From: Tabrizicola flagellatus
GTDB lineage: Bacteria; Pseudomonadota; Alphaproteobacteria; Rhodobacterales; Rhodobacteraceae
Direction: 5' to 3'
NCBI RefSeq assembly: GCF_008271465.1
Contig: NZ_VMDU01000008.1
Coordinates: 51,318 to 115,317 of the forward strand
Length of the DNA: 64,000 nucleotides
Positions 45,259 to 54,165 of the stretch are shown here, one piece after another. Numbering within the stretch: the stretch's first letter is position 1; every line of letters begins with the position of its first letter. The position numbers were made by a program, and so were the translations under genes. The notes beneath the pieces are model-generated. The model had not been told where the DNA came from. It ran no database searches and saw only the letters and a program-made list of their open reading frames with translations.

Positions 45259-46158
45259 ATGATCCTGATCGCAGCCCTTCTCCTCGACGCCGCCTTTGGC
45301 GAGCCGCGCTGGCTCTGGGACCGCTGGCCGCATCCGGCCGTCCTGATGGGCCGCCTCGTCGGCTGGTGCGACGCCCGGTTCAACCGGGGCGAAGCGCGGA
45401 AGCTCAAGGGCACGCTGGTTGCCATCGGCCTCACCCTGACCGGGGTTGCGACAGGCTGGCTGGTCCATCTGATCCCCGATCACGGGCTGATCGAGGCGGT
45501 CGCCGTCGCCATCCTGATCGCGCAGAAATCGCTGGTCGAGCATGTGCGCGCGGTGGCCCACGGCCTGCGCCGCTCGCTGGCCGAGGGCCGCCAGGCCGTC
45601 GCGATGATCGTCGGCCGCGACACCGAAGCGATGACCGGACCCGACATCGCCCGCGCCGCGATCGAAAGCGCGGCCGAGAACCTGTCGGACGGCGTCGTCG
45701 CGCCGGTCTTCTGGTATCTGGTCCTGGGCCTGCCGGGGATCGTCGCCTACAAGCTGGTCAACACCGCCGACAGCATGATCGGCCATCTCACCCCGCGCCA
45801 CCGCGACTTCGGCTGGGCCTCGGCGCGGCTGGACGATGTGCTGAACCTGATCCCGGCGCGGCTGACCGCGCTCCTGATCGCGCTGACCCACGGCTGGGTC
45901 GATCCCGCCCCGATCCTGCGCGACGCGCCCAAGCACCGCAGCCCCAACGCCGGCTGGCCCGAGGCCGCGCTGGCCCCGGTGTTGAACGTCGCGCTCTCCG
46001 GTCCGCGCAGCTACAACGGGGTGCGCAAGGATTATCCCTGGGTCTGGCCCGAGGGGCGCCGCGACCCCGGCCCCGACGACATCGACGCGGCCGCCGATGC
46101 ACTCTGGCGGGTCTGGGCCGCGCTCCTTGCGGTTGCCGTTCTGCTGGCGCTCACCTAA
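45259..46158 (+). CDS. cbiB: Adenosylcobinamide-phosphate synthase
   Basis: CbiB/CobD attaches the aminopropanol arm to adenosylcobyric acid. The 299-residue membrane protein shows LLLDAAFGEPRWLWDRWPHPAVLMG (start and substrate loop, about residues 7-31), IESAAENLSDGVVAPVFWYL and NTADSMIGHLTPRHRDFGWA. No cobalamin riboswitch is evident in the 233 bp upstream. Together with the adenosyltransferase at 6812 it shows B12 synthesis or salvage capacity. Confidence 0.93.
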   Translation: MILIAALLLDAAFGEPRWLWDRWPHPAVLMGRLVGWCDARFNRGEARKLKGTLVAIGLTLTGVATGWLVHLIPDHGLIEAVAVAILIAQKSLVEHVRAVAHGLRRSLAEGRQAVAMIVGRDTEAMTGPDIARAAIESAAENLSDGVVAPVFWYLVLGLPGIVAYKLVNTADSMIGHLTPRHRDFGWASARLDDVLNLIPARLTALLIALTHGWVDPAPILRDAPKHRSPNAGWPEAALAPVLNVALSGPRSYNGVRKDYPWVWPEGRRDPGPDDIDAAADALWRVWAALLAVAVLLALT

Positions 46159-46160
46159 CC

Positions 46161-46177
46161 TCCCGGAAAGTCCGGGA
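46161..46177 (+). promoter_or_regulatory. Hairpin covering the transglycosylase ribosome-binding site
   Basis: TCCCGGA and TCCGGGA pair perfectly around AAG. The GGGAG (46174-46178) that should be the Shine-Dalgarno of the gene at 46184 lies in the 3' arm. Folding would hide it. Confidence 0.6.
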
Positions 46178-46183
46178 GACCTG

Positions 46184-47341
46184 ATGCGCGCCGCCCTTCT
46201 TGCCCTGATCCTCGCCAGCCCGGCGACCGCCGCCCCCTGCGGCGGCGACTTCGCCGCGTTCCTCGCCGCGATGGAGGCCGAAGCCGTCGCCGCCGGCGTC
46301 CCCGCCGACACCGCCTCCGCCTTCTTCGCCGGCGCGCGGCAGGATCCGAAGGTGCTCAAGGCCGACCGCGCGCAGGGCGTGTTCCGCAAGACCTTCCTCG
46401 ACTTCTCGCAATCGCTGATCTCGAAGAGCCGCCTTTCCACCGCGCGGTCGAAGGCGGACGCGCTGGACCCGATCTTCACCCGGGCGGAAACCGAATACGG
46501 CGTCTCGCGCGGGATCCTCCTGGCCTTCTGGGCCTTCGAGACCGATTTCGGCCAGGTGCAGGGCGACTTCAACACACGGAACGCCCTCCTCACCCTGGCC
46601 CATGACTGCCGGAGGCCAGAGCTTTTCCAGCCCCAGGTCATCGCCGCCGCCAAGCTGCACGCGATGAACGACTTCCCGCTCGACACCACCGGCGCCTGGG
46701 CAGGCGAGATCGGCATGGTGCAGATGCTGCCGAAGGACATCCTTGAACGCGGCGTCGATGGCGACGGCGACGGGCTGATCCTGCTCAAGACCTCCGAGGC
46801 CGACGCGATCCTGTCGGGCGCGCGGCTGCTGCAACATCACGGCTGGCGCGCGGGCGAACCCTGGCTGGCCGAGGTCAGCCTGCCGCCGGAGTTCGACTGG
46901 TCGCTGACCGGCCTCGACACCGAACGGACGACCGAGGACTGGCAGGCCCTTGGCGTCACTCCCCGCAACGGCCCGCTGGCGCCGGGGCTCTCCGCTTCGA
47001 TCCTGTTGCCGCAGGGGCGCAAGGGGCCGGCCTTCCTGGCCTATCCGAACTACCGCGTGCTCTTCGAATGGAACAAGAGCTTCGTCTATGTGACGACCGC
47101 CGCCTATTTCGCCACCCGGATCGAGGGCGCGGTGCCCTATGCGGCGGGCAACCCGGACCCGGCGCTGGACCTGGACGCGATGAAGGCCTTGCAGGAACGG
47201 CTTGCCGCTCTGGGCCATGACGTGGGCCGGATCGACGGCATCCTCGGCGCCGGCACCCGGACGGCGGTGCAGAAGGAGCAGGTCCGCCTCGGCCTGCCCG
47301 CCGACGGCTGGCCCACGCGGGCGCTGCTGGACGCGCTCTGA
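46184..47341 (+). CDS. Lytic murein transglycosylase, MltB-like with PG-binding domain
   Basis: A 385-residue periplasmic enzyme that cleaves glycan strands. A signal peptide (MRAALLALILASPATAAP) is followed by the SLT_2 domain. Its catalytic Glu is in LAFWAFETDFGQVQGDFNTR. A long C-terminal part ends in a peptidoglycan-binding repeat (LQERLAALGHDVGRIDGILG). The ATG is preceded by GGGAG, enclosed in a hairpin. The next gene overlaps its stop (TGATG). Confidence 0.9.
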   Translation: MRAALLALILASPATAAPCGGDFAAFLAAMEAEAVAAGVPADTASAFFAGARQDPKVLKADRAQGVFRKTFLDFSQSLISKSRLSTARSKADALDPIFTRAETEYGVSRGILLAFWAFETDFGQVQGDFNTRNALLTLAHDCRRPELFQPQVIAAAKLHAMNDFPLDTTGAWAGEIGMVQMLPKDILERGVDGDGDGLILLKTSEADAILSGARLLQHHGWRAGEPWLAEVSLPPEFDWSLTGLDTERTTEDWQALGVTPRNGPLAPGLSASILLPQGRKGPAFLAYPNYRVLFEWNKSFVYVTTAAYFATRIEGAVPYAAGNPDPALDLDAMKALQERLAALGHDVGRIDGILGAGTRTAVQKEQVRLGLPADGWPTRALLDAL

Positions 47342-48246
47342 TGGCCAGCTGGGCCGTCGTCTCCACCATGAAGGCGCCGGAAGAGAAGGTCCTGGCCTTC
47401 GCCGCGCATCACCTGTCGCTGGGCGCCGACCATCTCTGGCTATATTTCGACGACCCCGAACAGCCGGTCCCCGCCCCGCTGGCCCGCCATCCCCGGGTCA
47501 CCGTCACCGCTTGCAACGAGGCGCACTGGGCCGAAGTCGGCAAGAAGCGCCCGCCGCAGCACCAGAACCGGCAGACCCAGAACGCCCGCCTGACCTACCG
47601 GGCGCGCGTGACCTCGGACTGGATCGTCCATATCGACGTGGACGAATTCCTGTCGGCCCCGCGTCCCATCGCCGCGATCCTCGACGACACCCCGCCCGAG
47701 ACCATCGCGCTGAAACTCGAACCCTTCGAGGCGATGCACGACCCGCTCCTGCCCGACGACATCTACACCTCGCGCGAATTCCGCGGTGCCCTGCGCCACG
47801 AACACTGGCCGCGCCACCGCGCCGCGCTCGGTCCCTATCGCAAGGTGATCCGCGACGGGATGCTGTCGCACTCGGTCGGCAAGATGATATACCGCACCCG
47901 CGTCCCCGGCCTGCTGGCGCGCCTGCATGCGGTCATGGTCGATGGCGAATTCGTGCGCACCCCCGACTGGCAGCCGGAGGTGAAACTCCTGCACTTCCAT
48001 GCCCAGGACAAGGCCGCCTGGCTCGCCGCGCTGCCCTTCCGGATGACGAAGGGCGCCTACCAGTTCCGGCCCGAGTTGCAGGCCTTCCTGGCCGAGGCCC
48101 CGCCGGAGGAGATCGACCGTTTCTACCGCCGCACCCAGATCCTGCCGCTCGACCTGCGCGAGGAACTGGTGGCGGTGGGCCGGGTTCTCATCGCCGACCT
48201 CGGCCTGCGCGCCAAGGTCGAGGCCCTGCGCGAGGGGCGCATCTGA
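47341..48246 (+). CDS. Glycosyltransferase family 2-like protein
   Basis: A 301-residue cytoplasmic glycosyltransferase of the group with the Glyco_tranf_2_4-type domain. It starts MASWAVVSTMKAPEEKVLAF, and the metal-binding acidic motif is WIVHIDVDEFLSAP (DxD). RHEHWPRHRAALGPYRKVIR and HFHAQDKAAW are typical of the C-terminal half. The sugar acceptor is unknown. It is coupled to the transglycosylase gene by TGATG. A GC-rich hairpin follows. Confidence 0.82.
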   Translation: MASWAVVSTMKAPEEKVLAFAAHHLSLGADHLWLYFDDPEQPVPAPLARHPRVTVTACNEAHWAEVGKKRPPQHQNRQTQNARLTYRARVTSDWIVHIDVDEFLSAPRPIAAILDDTPPETIALKLEPFEAMHDPLLPDDIYTSREFRGALRHEHWPRHRAALGPYRKVIRDGMLSHSVGKMIYRTRVPGLLARLHAVMVDGEFVRTPDWQPEVKLLHFHAQDKAAWLAALPFRMTKGAYQFRPELQAFLAEAPPEEIDRFYRRTQILPLDLREELVAVGRVLIADLGLRAKVEALREGRI

Positions 48247-48253
48247 AGCGCCT

Positions 48254-48277
48254 CCCCTCCCCCGCCGTGGGGAGGGG
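48254..48277 (+). terminator. GC-rich hairpin after the glycosyltransferase gene
   Basis: CCCCTCCCC and GGGGAGGGG pair perfectly around a 6-nt loop, 8 bp after the stop. The right side is followed by G-rich sequence rather than T, so efficiency is uncertain. It separates this region from the convergent methylamine island. Confidence 0.65.
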
Positions 48278-48315
48278 ATGGGGATGGGGGGCTGCGCCCC
48301 GCGCCCGGTCCGGCC

Positions 48316-48699
48316 TCAGTCGGTGTTGACCAGCATCAGCGCGGCGCGGCGGAAGGTGGCCGTGATCTCGGCCCGCTCGCGGTCGGCCACGCCGGTCTCG
48401 ACCATGGCGCGGTCCATCACCGCCAGCCAGTCCTCGGCATCCTGCCGGCGGATCTCCACATGCGCGTGGATCTCGCGCAGGTTCATGTGGCCGTGGCGTT
48501 CGGCATAGTAACGCCGCCCGCCGAAGAAGCCGCAGAGGAACTCGAACTGCGCGGGCCGGACATGGCTCAGCCCATGGCCGCGCTGGTGCATGGCCATGAT
48601 CGCCGCGCCCTGCGGCAGGGTCTCGATCAGGTCGTAGAAATGGTTCACCAGAAGATGAACCTGCCGCTCTCCGCCGATCCTGTCGATCATCGGGTCCAT
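48316..48699 (-). CDS. Group II truncated haemoglobin
   Basis: A 127-residue 2-over-2 globin. The B10 Tyr is in VNHFYDLIETL, the proximal His of the F helix is probably His78 in LREIHAHVEI, and the G8 Trp is in DAEDWLAVM, which places it in group II. Such globins bind O2, NO or related ligands. It starts only 5 bp after the tdm stop on the same strand, so it is almost certainly co-transcribed with tdm. A role in protecting the Fe-dependent demethylase, or in O2 supply, is inference. Confidence 0.85.
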   Translation of the reverse strand: MDPMIDRIGGERQVHLLVNHFYDLIETLPQGAAIMAMHQRGHGLSHVRPAQFEFLCGFFGGRRYYAERHGHMNLREIHAHVEIRRQDAEDWLAVMDRAMVETGVADRERAEITATFRRAALMLVNTD

Positions 48700-48704
48700 G
48701 GCAG

Positions 48705-51074
48705 TCAGCTCTGCGGGCGCGTCTTCTTGGGGTCGTAATGCGACAGAGGCACGATCACCGCCGGCAGCCGCTTCTGCTGTCCGTCCAGCTTGCCGACCTC
48801 AAGCGCCGTCCCCAGCTCGGCATGGGCCACATCGACCCGGGCCAGCGCGATGTTCTTGCCCAGAATGGGCGAGCGGACCGAGGATGTCACCTCCCCCACC
48901 TGCGCCCGGCCGAAATGCAGGCAGTCGCCATGGCCCACATCGACATTGGCGTCGATCTCGAGGCCCACGAACTTGCGCGACGGATGCTCCTTCCGCCGGA
49001 TCAGCGCCTCGCGGCCGATGAAATCGTCGGTCTTGGTCTTCAAGGGCACGGTGAAGCCGATCCCTGCCTCGAAGGGGTCGGTCTGGTCGCTGAAATCGTA
49101 GCCCGCGAAGATCAGCCCCGCCTCGATCCGCACCATGTCCAGCGCGGCCAGCCCCATCGGTTTCAGCCCAAGGTCCGCGCCATGCTCCCAGACCGCGTCA
49201 TAGACCGCCGCGCCGTCCTTCGGATGGCAGAAAACCTCGAAGCCCAGCTCCCCCGTATATCCCGTCCGCGACACCACGACCGGAGCCCCCGAAGGCCCGC
49301 CGATCCGGCCCACGGTAAAGCGGAACCAGCCCAGCTCCTCGATCGTCGGCTGGTGCGGTGCGGTCCAGATCATCCGCTTCATGATCTCGCGGCTGTTCGG
49401 CCCCTGGACCGCCAGGTTGTGCAACTGGTCGGTGGAGGACCGCACCATCACCTTGAGCCCCAGCTTTTCCGCCTGCTCGCGGATCCAGATGCCGCCGTAA
49501 TCGTCGCCGCCGATCCAGCGGAACTGGTCGCGGCCCAGGCGGAACAGCGTGCCGTCGTCGATCATCCCGCCGTGCTCGTAGCACATAGCGGAATAGACCA
49601 CCTGGCCCTGGCTCAGTTTCTTCACGTCGCGCGTCAGCACCCATTGCATCAGGGCTTCCGCGTCCGGCCCCGTGACCTCCCACTTGCGCAGGGGAGACAG
49701 GTCCAAGACCACCGCCGCCTGCCGGCAGGCCCAGTATTCCTCGAGCGCGCCGTTCGACGAATAGACCTGCGGCAGCCAATAGCCCTTGTATTCGACGTGA
49801 TGCCGCGTCTTCTCGACGATCCGCGAGTGGAAGGCGGTTTCCTTGGTCATCTTCGGCTCCGCATCGGGCGTGGGGCGCCAGGCGATGGCCCGGCTGAACT
49901 TCTCCGCCCCCGAATAGGTGCGGACGTGAATGTCGCTGAGATACCAGCCATTCGCCGGCGAGGTGTCGTCCGGGCAGGCCGAGTTGACGCAGACGATGTC
50001 GGACAGCGCCCGGAACAGCACATAATCGCCGGGGCGGCTCCAGGGTTCGTCGCTGATCAGGACGCCATGTGAATCGATGTTCGTATTGAAGAACAGGTTC
50101 ACCGCCATCCAGCCGGGGCGAGGGTCAACCCCACGCCCCGCAAGGGCCTTGTTGAAGTTGTCCGAGCAGTTGACATGCCCCGGATAGCCGATGTCGTCAT
50201 AGTATTTCGACGCGCAGGCCATGGCGAAGGCATCGTGCCGCCCCACCGTGTCCTGCACCACCTCGACCAGCGGCACCCAGTCCTGATCGTAATACTTGGA
50301 GTGCAGCCCCGGCATCGAATAGGCGTGGCCCATCAGCGTGCGCGAGGTCGTCACGTCCAGCGCATGCTGGATGCCTTTGTCCAGCTTGCGGGCATCGAAG
50401 CACTGGAAATCGGTGCATTGCCGCCCGTCCACGTCGAGAATCTGGATGTAATCCCCGGCCTTGACGAAATAGCTCTCCGCCGTCGCGGATTTCACCCGCA
50501 GGTCCAGGATCGGGTCGGCCAGCGGATCGGGCAGGTCGAAATGCCCCACCATCCGGGGCTTCGCGCGCTGCACGAGCAACGTCACCGGCGTCGCGGTATC
50601 CTGCGCCTCGGGCGCCATGGGAAGCCCCGGCGCACAGACCACGAGCCACCCTTCATCCAGCGCCGTCAGCTCGGCCCGCGTCCCCGCCGGCGTCTCGGCC
50701 CCGAACAGCCGCAAGGCCCCCGCGGTCGCCAGGTCGATCTTCCGCGCCTCCAGCCCCTTGCGCAGCCGCGCAAGGCTCTCCTCGCCCGAGGCCAGCATCG
50801 CCTTCAACCCGTCGGCCGTGGAATTCGCCGCCTGCCCCAGGATCGCCGCGTCGATGCGCCCGTCCTTGCCGGCCGCCACCAGCTCCACCGGCTGGCCGCC
50901 CTCGTCGTTCACCAGCGTCAGCCGGTCGCCCGTCATCAGCTGCAACAGCACCGCCCCGCCGCCCGGCACCACATGCCGTTCCTGCCCGTGGTGGCGCGAA
51001 AACCCCTGGGGCGTCAGGATTCGCGACGGTCGCGGTGGACCGGGAACGACGGAAGGATAGATCGCGTCCAGCAT
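48705..51074 (-). CDS. tdm: Trimethylamine N-oxide demethylase
   Basis: Tdm converts TMAO to dimethylamine and formaldehyde; the C-terminal domain can pass formaldehyde to tetrahydrofolate. The 789-residue product has an N-terminal region, a DUF1989 domain (about 165-400) and a GcvT domain (about 405-785). Cys287, Cys303 and Cys367 are spaced 16 and 64 apart. That is the same as my recollection of the Zn-binding Cys263/279/343 in Methylocella silvestris Tdm. GGGGAGA precedes the ATG. It is the first gene of an operon with a truncated haemoglobin. Confidence 0.92.
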   Translation of the reverse strand: MLDAIYPSVVPGPPRPSRILTPQGFSRHHGQERHVVPGGGAVLLQLMTGDRLTLVNDEGGQPVELVAAGKDGRIDAAILGQAANSTADGLKAMLASGEESLARLRKGLEARKIDLATAGALRLFGAETPAGTRAELTALDEGWLVVCAPGLPMAPEAQDTATPVTLLVQRAKPRMVGHFDLPDPLADPILDLRVKSATAESYFVKAGDYIQILDVDGRQCTDFQCFDARKLDKGIQHALDVTTSRTLMGHAYSMPGLHSKYYDQDWVPLVEVVQDTVGRHDAFAMACASKYYDDIGYPGHVNCSDNFNKALAGRGVDPRPGWMAVNLFFNTNIDSHGVLISDEPWSRPGDYVLFRALSDIVCVNSACPDDTSPANGWYLSDIHVRTYSGAEKFSRAIAWRPTPDAEPKMTKETAFHSRIVEKTRHHVEYKGYWLPQVYSSNGALEEYWACRQAAVVLDLSPLRKWEVTGPDAEALMQWVLTRDVKKLSQGQVVYSAMCYEHGGMIDDGTLFRLGRDQFRWIGGDDYGGIWIREQAEKLGLKVMVRSSTDQLHNLAVQGPNSREIMKRMIWTAPHQPTIEELGWFRFTVGRIGGPSGAPVVVSRTGYTGELGFEVFCHPKDGAAVYDAVWEHGADLGLKPMGLAALDMVRIEAGLIFAGYDFSDQTDPFEAGIGFTVPLKTKTDDFIGREALIRRKEHPSRKFVGLEIDANVDVGHGDCLHFGRAQVGEVTSSVRSPILGKNIALARVDVAHAELGTALEVGKLDGQQKRLPAVIVPLSHYDPKKTRPQS

Positions 51075-51200
51075 GACATCTCCCCGCGGCGATTCGGCGT
51101 GGCCGACCGGATCATTTTAATGAGGATAAAACTTGTTCATCCAGAAGAATAGCGACAGGGTAAGCCTGACACAAGCGCGCGCGAGGGGGAAGGCGACAGA

Positions 51201-52061
51201 ATGCTTGCACTAAGCTTCGGCCTCGGGGCGGCCCTGCTCTGGGCGGTTCACGATCTTCTGGCGCGCAAGCTCAGCCAGGGGGCGGCGCTGTTGCCGATCC
51301 TGACGGTGGTGCTTGCGGCGGGGACCCTGGGGCTGGTTCCGGTCGCCATGGCGACGGGCGGGTGGGAGCGGATGACGGGCCAGGCGCTGGCCGTCGCGAC
51401 CGTCTCGGGCCTTGCCTTCGCGGTGGCGATCGGCGGGCTCTACCGTGCCTTCAGCCTCGCGCCCGTCCGCGTCGTCTCGCCGGTGGTCGGGGCCTATCCG
51501 ATGCTGATCCTGCTGATCGCCGTGGCGCAGGGGCGTCCCGTGTCGGGCGCGGACTGGCTCGCGGTCCTCGCCATCGTCGCCGGCATATCCATCGTCGCCC
51601 TCGCCGCCCGCAACGACGCGCCCGAAGGCTATGCGGCCTCGCCAGGGGTGGCCATCGCCTGGGGGGCGCTTTCCGCCATCGGCTTCGCCGCGACCTTCGC
51701 GCTGGCGCAAGAGGCTGCGCGGATGGGGGCCGAACTGCCGGTGATGCTGGTCGGCCGGATCGTCGCGCTGGCGGCGATCCTGGCGCTCCTGCTCTGGCGG
51801 GGCGGGTCGCTTGCGCCGCAGAAGGGGCACTTCGGCGTGCTGGGTCTCATGGGGCTTCTCGATGCCCTGGCCCTCGGGCTCGTCACCGCCTCGGGGGCCC
51901 TGCCGCGCGCCGAATATGCCTCGGTCGCCTCGTCGCTCTTCGGGGTGCTGACGGTGCTTCTGGCGGCCTTCTTCCTGCGCGAGACGGTGCGCCCCGTCCA
52001 GTGGGCAGGCATCGCCTGCGTCTTCGGAGGGATTGCGGCCCTCGGGCTGGCAGGGGCGTGA
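51201..52061 (+). CDS. EamA-family transporter (DMT superfamily)
   Basis: A 286-residue permease with ten predicted helices made from two EamA repeats. The first includes FSLAPVRVVSPVVGAYPMLI and the second SLFGVLTVLLAAFFLRETVR. It is divergent from tdm and sits between tdm and the dmm genes. This is the only plus-strand gene in the island. The substrate is unknown; an amine or an amino-acid export role would be guesswork. Confidence 0.85.
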   Translation: MLALSFGLGAALLWAVHDLLARKLSQGAALLPILTVVLAAGTLGLVPVAMATGGWERMTGQALAVATVSGLAFAVAIGGLYRAFSLAPVRVVSPVVGAYPMLILLIAVAQGRPVSGADWLAVLAIVAGISIVALAARNDAPEGYAASPGVAIAWGALSAIGFAATFALAQEAARMGAELPVMLVGRIVALAAILALLLWRGGSLAPQKGHFGVLGLMGLLDALALGLVTASGALPRAEYASVASSLFGVLTVLLAAFFLRETVRPVQWAGIACVFGGIAALGLAGA

Positions 52062-52088
52062 CGGCGGCCGCTACCGCCCGCCCGAAGC

Positions 52089-53093
52089 CTATTCCGCCGC
52101 TTCCACCCTCGCCGGCAGCCTGCGCATCGTCTGGGTCAGGCGGCGTTCGTCCTTGGGCGAGACCCCGAAGAACTCGGTATAGTGCCGGATCATCGGGCTG
52201 GAGGTCATGTAGCCGACCGAGGCCGCGATCTCGCGGAGGGAGTCGTTGGAATAAAGCACCCGCTGGCGCGCCTTCATCAGGCGCAGGTGGTGGTAATAGC
52301 GCAGGGGGCTCTGCCCCGTCTCGCGCTTGAACAGGCGCTCGAAATGCCGGCCCGACAGGCCCACGGCCTGCGCCACATCGGGAATGCGGAGGGGGTCCTC
52401 GACATGGGTCTCGAAGAGCCGGATCGCCTCGCGGATGGCGGCGGGGAGGCTGTCGGTGGTGCCGCCGGCGCGGGCGACGGGAACCTTCTGGCTGGCGTCG
52501 GCATCGCGGACGAAGGGGTGCTGGAACCAGCAGGCGACCTCGGTCATGCAGTCGCGGCCGAGGCGCTCCTCGATCAGGCGCAGCATGAGGTCGAAGACGG
52601 CGCCGGCGCCCGAGGCCGTGGTGCGGCGACCTTCGCGCAGGATCGTGACCTCGCGCGCCTCGACGGTGGGGAAGTCGGCCTTGAAGGCGGCCTCGTAGCA
52701 CCAGTGGACGGAACAGGGGCGGCCGTCGAGAAGGCCCGCCCTGGCCAGCGGGAAGATGCCGCCCGAAAATGCGCCGAGCATCATCCCGGTCCGGTCCAGC
52801 CAGCGCAGTTTCGCCGGGCTACGGCGCGGGTCGGCGAATTCGGCGGTGGGGGGCGAGATCAGGTAGAGTTGGTCGATCCCGTCGAGGTCCTGCAGCGTCA
52901 CGTCCGGGTCGAAGCCGATCTCGGCCGAGGACCGGACCGGCGCGGCGGTTTCGGCGACCAGCGTCCAGACGAACTCGCGCCGGCCGGTGATCTCGTTCGC
53001 CGCGCGCAGGGGCTCGATGGCCGAGGTCAGGCAGGCCATCGGAAAGCCGGGGAACATGAGGAACCCCAGCCGCAGGGGGCCGCGTTCAGTCAT
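52089..53093 (-). CDS. GlxA-family AraC-type regulator
   Basis: A 334-residue regulator. The N-terminal DJ-1/PfpI-like domain (about 8-190) resembles a ligand-binding class I amidotransferase fold, with the nucleophile region replaced (GMMLGAFSGGIFPLARAG). The C-terminal AraC domain has two helix-turn-helix motifs, RIPDVAQAVGLSGRHFERLF and REIAASVGYMTSSPMIRHYT. Its start overlaps the dmmC stop by 8 bp. It is the best candidate to control dmmDABC. The ligand could be an amine, but this is inferred. Confidence 0.88.
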   Translation of the reverse strand: MTERGPLRLGFLMFPGFPMACLTSAIEPLRAANEITGRREFVWTLVAETAAPVRSSAEIGFDPDVTLQDLDGIDQLYLISPPTAEFADPRRSPAKLRWLDRTGMMLGAFSGGIFPLARAGLLDGRPCSVHWCYEAAFKADFPTVEAREVTILREGRRTTASGAGAVFDLMLRLIEERLGRDCMTEVACWFQHPFVRDADASQKVPVARAGGTTDSLPAAIREAIRLFETHVEDPLRIPDVAQAVGLSGRHFERLFKRETGQSPLRYYHHLRLMKARQRVLYSNDSLREIAASVGYMTSSPMIRHYTEFFGVSPKDERRLTQTMRRLPARVEAAE

Positions 53094-54156
53094 CTGGGAA
53101 CCAGCCGGGGCTTGTGGGGGCGCCGTCGTCGTATTTCGACAGCCATTCCACCATCGCATCGCGGTTGCGGATGAAGCCCTTGTAGGTCGCCAGTTCCACC
53201 GGCAGGTCGCGGATCACCCGGTGCAGGCGGCGCGCCCATTTCGGGACCTCGGCGATCTGCTCGAAGCTGCAGAGGTAGCAGCGGATGTCGAAGGCAATGG
53301 CGTTCGACCGGGGCAGGCGGTAGAGGCTCTGCAGCTCGACCCGCAGGTGCATCTTCTGCCCCATGTTCTCCTGCGTCAGGGTGGTGCGCATCGGCCCCCA
53401 TTTCGGATAGGTCTCGGGCGCGGTGTCCAGAAGCGGATTGACCGTCATCGTCCAGTTGAACCGCCGCACCGGCGCGCCGTGCTGCAGCTTCAGAAGGAAC
53501 TTCAGTGCCCGGTCGAAGACGCCCTTCTCATGCGCCAAGGGCACCGGAGCGTGCCATTCGTGGAAATTCATGCCGACGTCGAAATCCACCGACCAGTCGG
53601 CCTGGCTGGTGGCGATGCCCGCATCCATCCACAGCGTGCCGTCGCGTTCGTCCTGAAGCGTCCAGTCGCCCTGGGTCTGGCGCATGATGTATTCGAAGGG
53701 CGGATAGGGTAGCGTGCTTTCGTCCAGGAATGTGAACGACTGTTCGATACCCAGCGGCCGGTTCACCCAGTGCCAGCGATTGCCATCCCTGGTCAGCGAA
53801 AACCACTGCGGATAGTCGCGGGCCTTGGCCTCCATGATCAGTTCCAGCACATCCCAACCCGCCAGGGTCATGTGCGGCAGCGACTGGCAGCGCAGCGGGT
53901 CCTCGGCCAGCACCTTGGCGCGGTCGATCATCTCGGCGATGTAGTGTTCGTCCACGTCCAGCATGTGCTCGAAGGCCGTGCCCTTCCGGCCCGGGACATG
54001 CGGTTCCATGTTCACGGAATACATGTAGTCGTCCCGGTCGAAGGGGAACGGGAACCGGCGCGGGTCGCTGTTGCGGTAGGTGAAGGTGTCGCGGAAGGTC
54101 TCGTCCCGGAAGAAGCCACCGAAATCGTCGGGAGCGAACTTGAAATCAAGGCTCAT
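53086..54156 (-). CDS. dmmC: Dimethylamine monooxygenase subunit, DUF3445 (haem-dependent N-demethylase)
   Basis: A 356-residue member of the DUF3445 (haem-dependent oxidative N-demethylase) family. In dimethylamine monooxygenase this subunit is likely the terminal oxygenase. Visible conserved patches are RRFPFPFDRDDYMYSVNMEP and QSLYRLPRSNAIAFDIRCYL. The ATG at 54156 has AGGAGA upstream, overlapping the dmmB end. The naming follows the operon order dmmD-A-B-C as I recall it from Ruegeria; assignments of A, B and C differ among sources. Confidence 0.83.
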   Translation of the reverse strand: MSLDFKFAPDDFGGFFRDETFRDTFTYRNSDPRRFPFPFDRDDYMYSVNMEPHVPGRKGTAFEHMLDVDEHYIAEMIDRAKVLAEDPLRCQSLPHMTLAGWDVLELIMEAKARDYPQWFSLTRDGNRWHWVNRPLGIEQSFTFLDESTLPYPPFEYIMRQTQGDWTLQDERDGTLWMDAGIATSQADWSVDFDVGMNFHEWHAPVPLAHEKGVFDRALKFLLKLQHGAPVRRFNWTMTVNPLLDTAPETYPKWGPMRTTLTQENMGQKMHLRVELQSLYRLPRSNAIAFDIRCYLCSFEQIAEVPKWARRLHRVIRDLPVELATYKGFIRNRDAMVEWLSKYDDGAPTSPGWFPDD

Positions 54157-54165
54157 GACCGTCTC

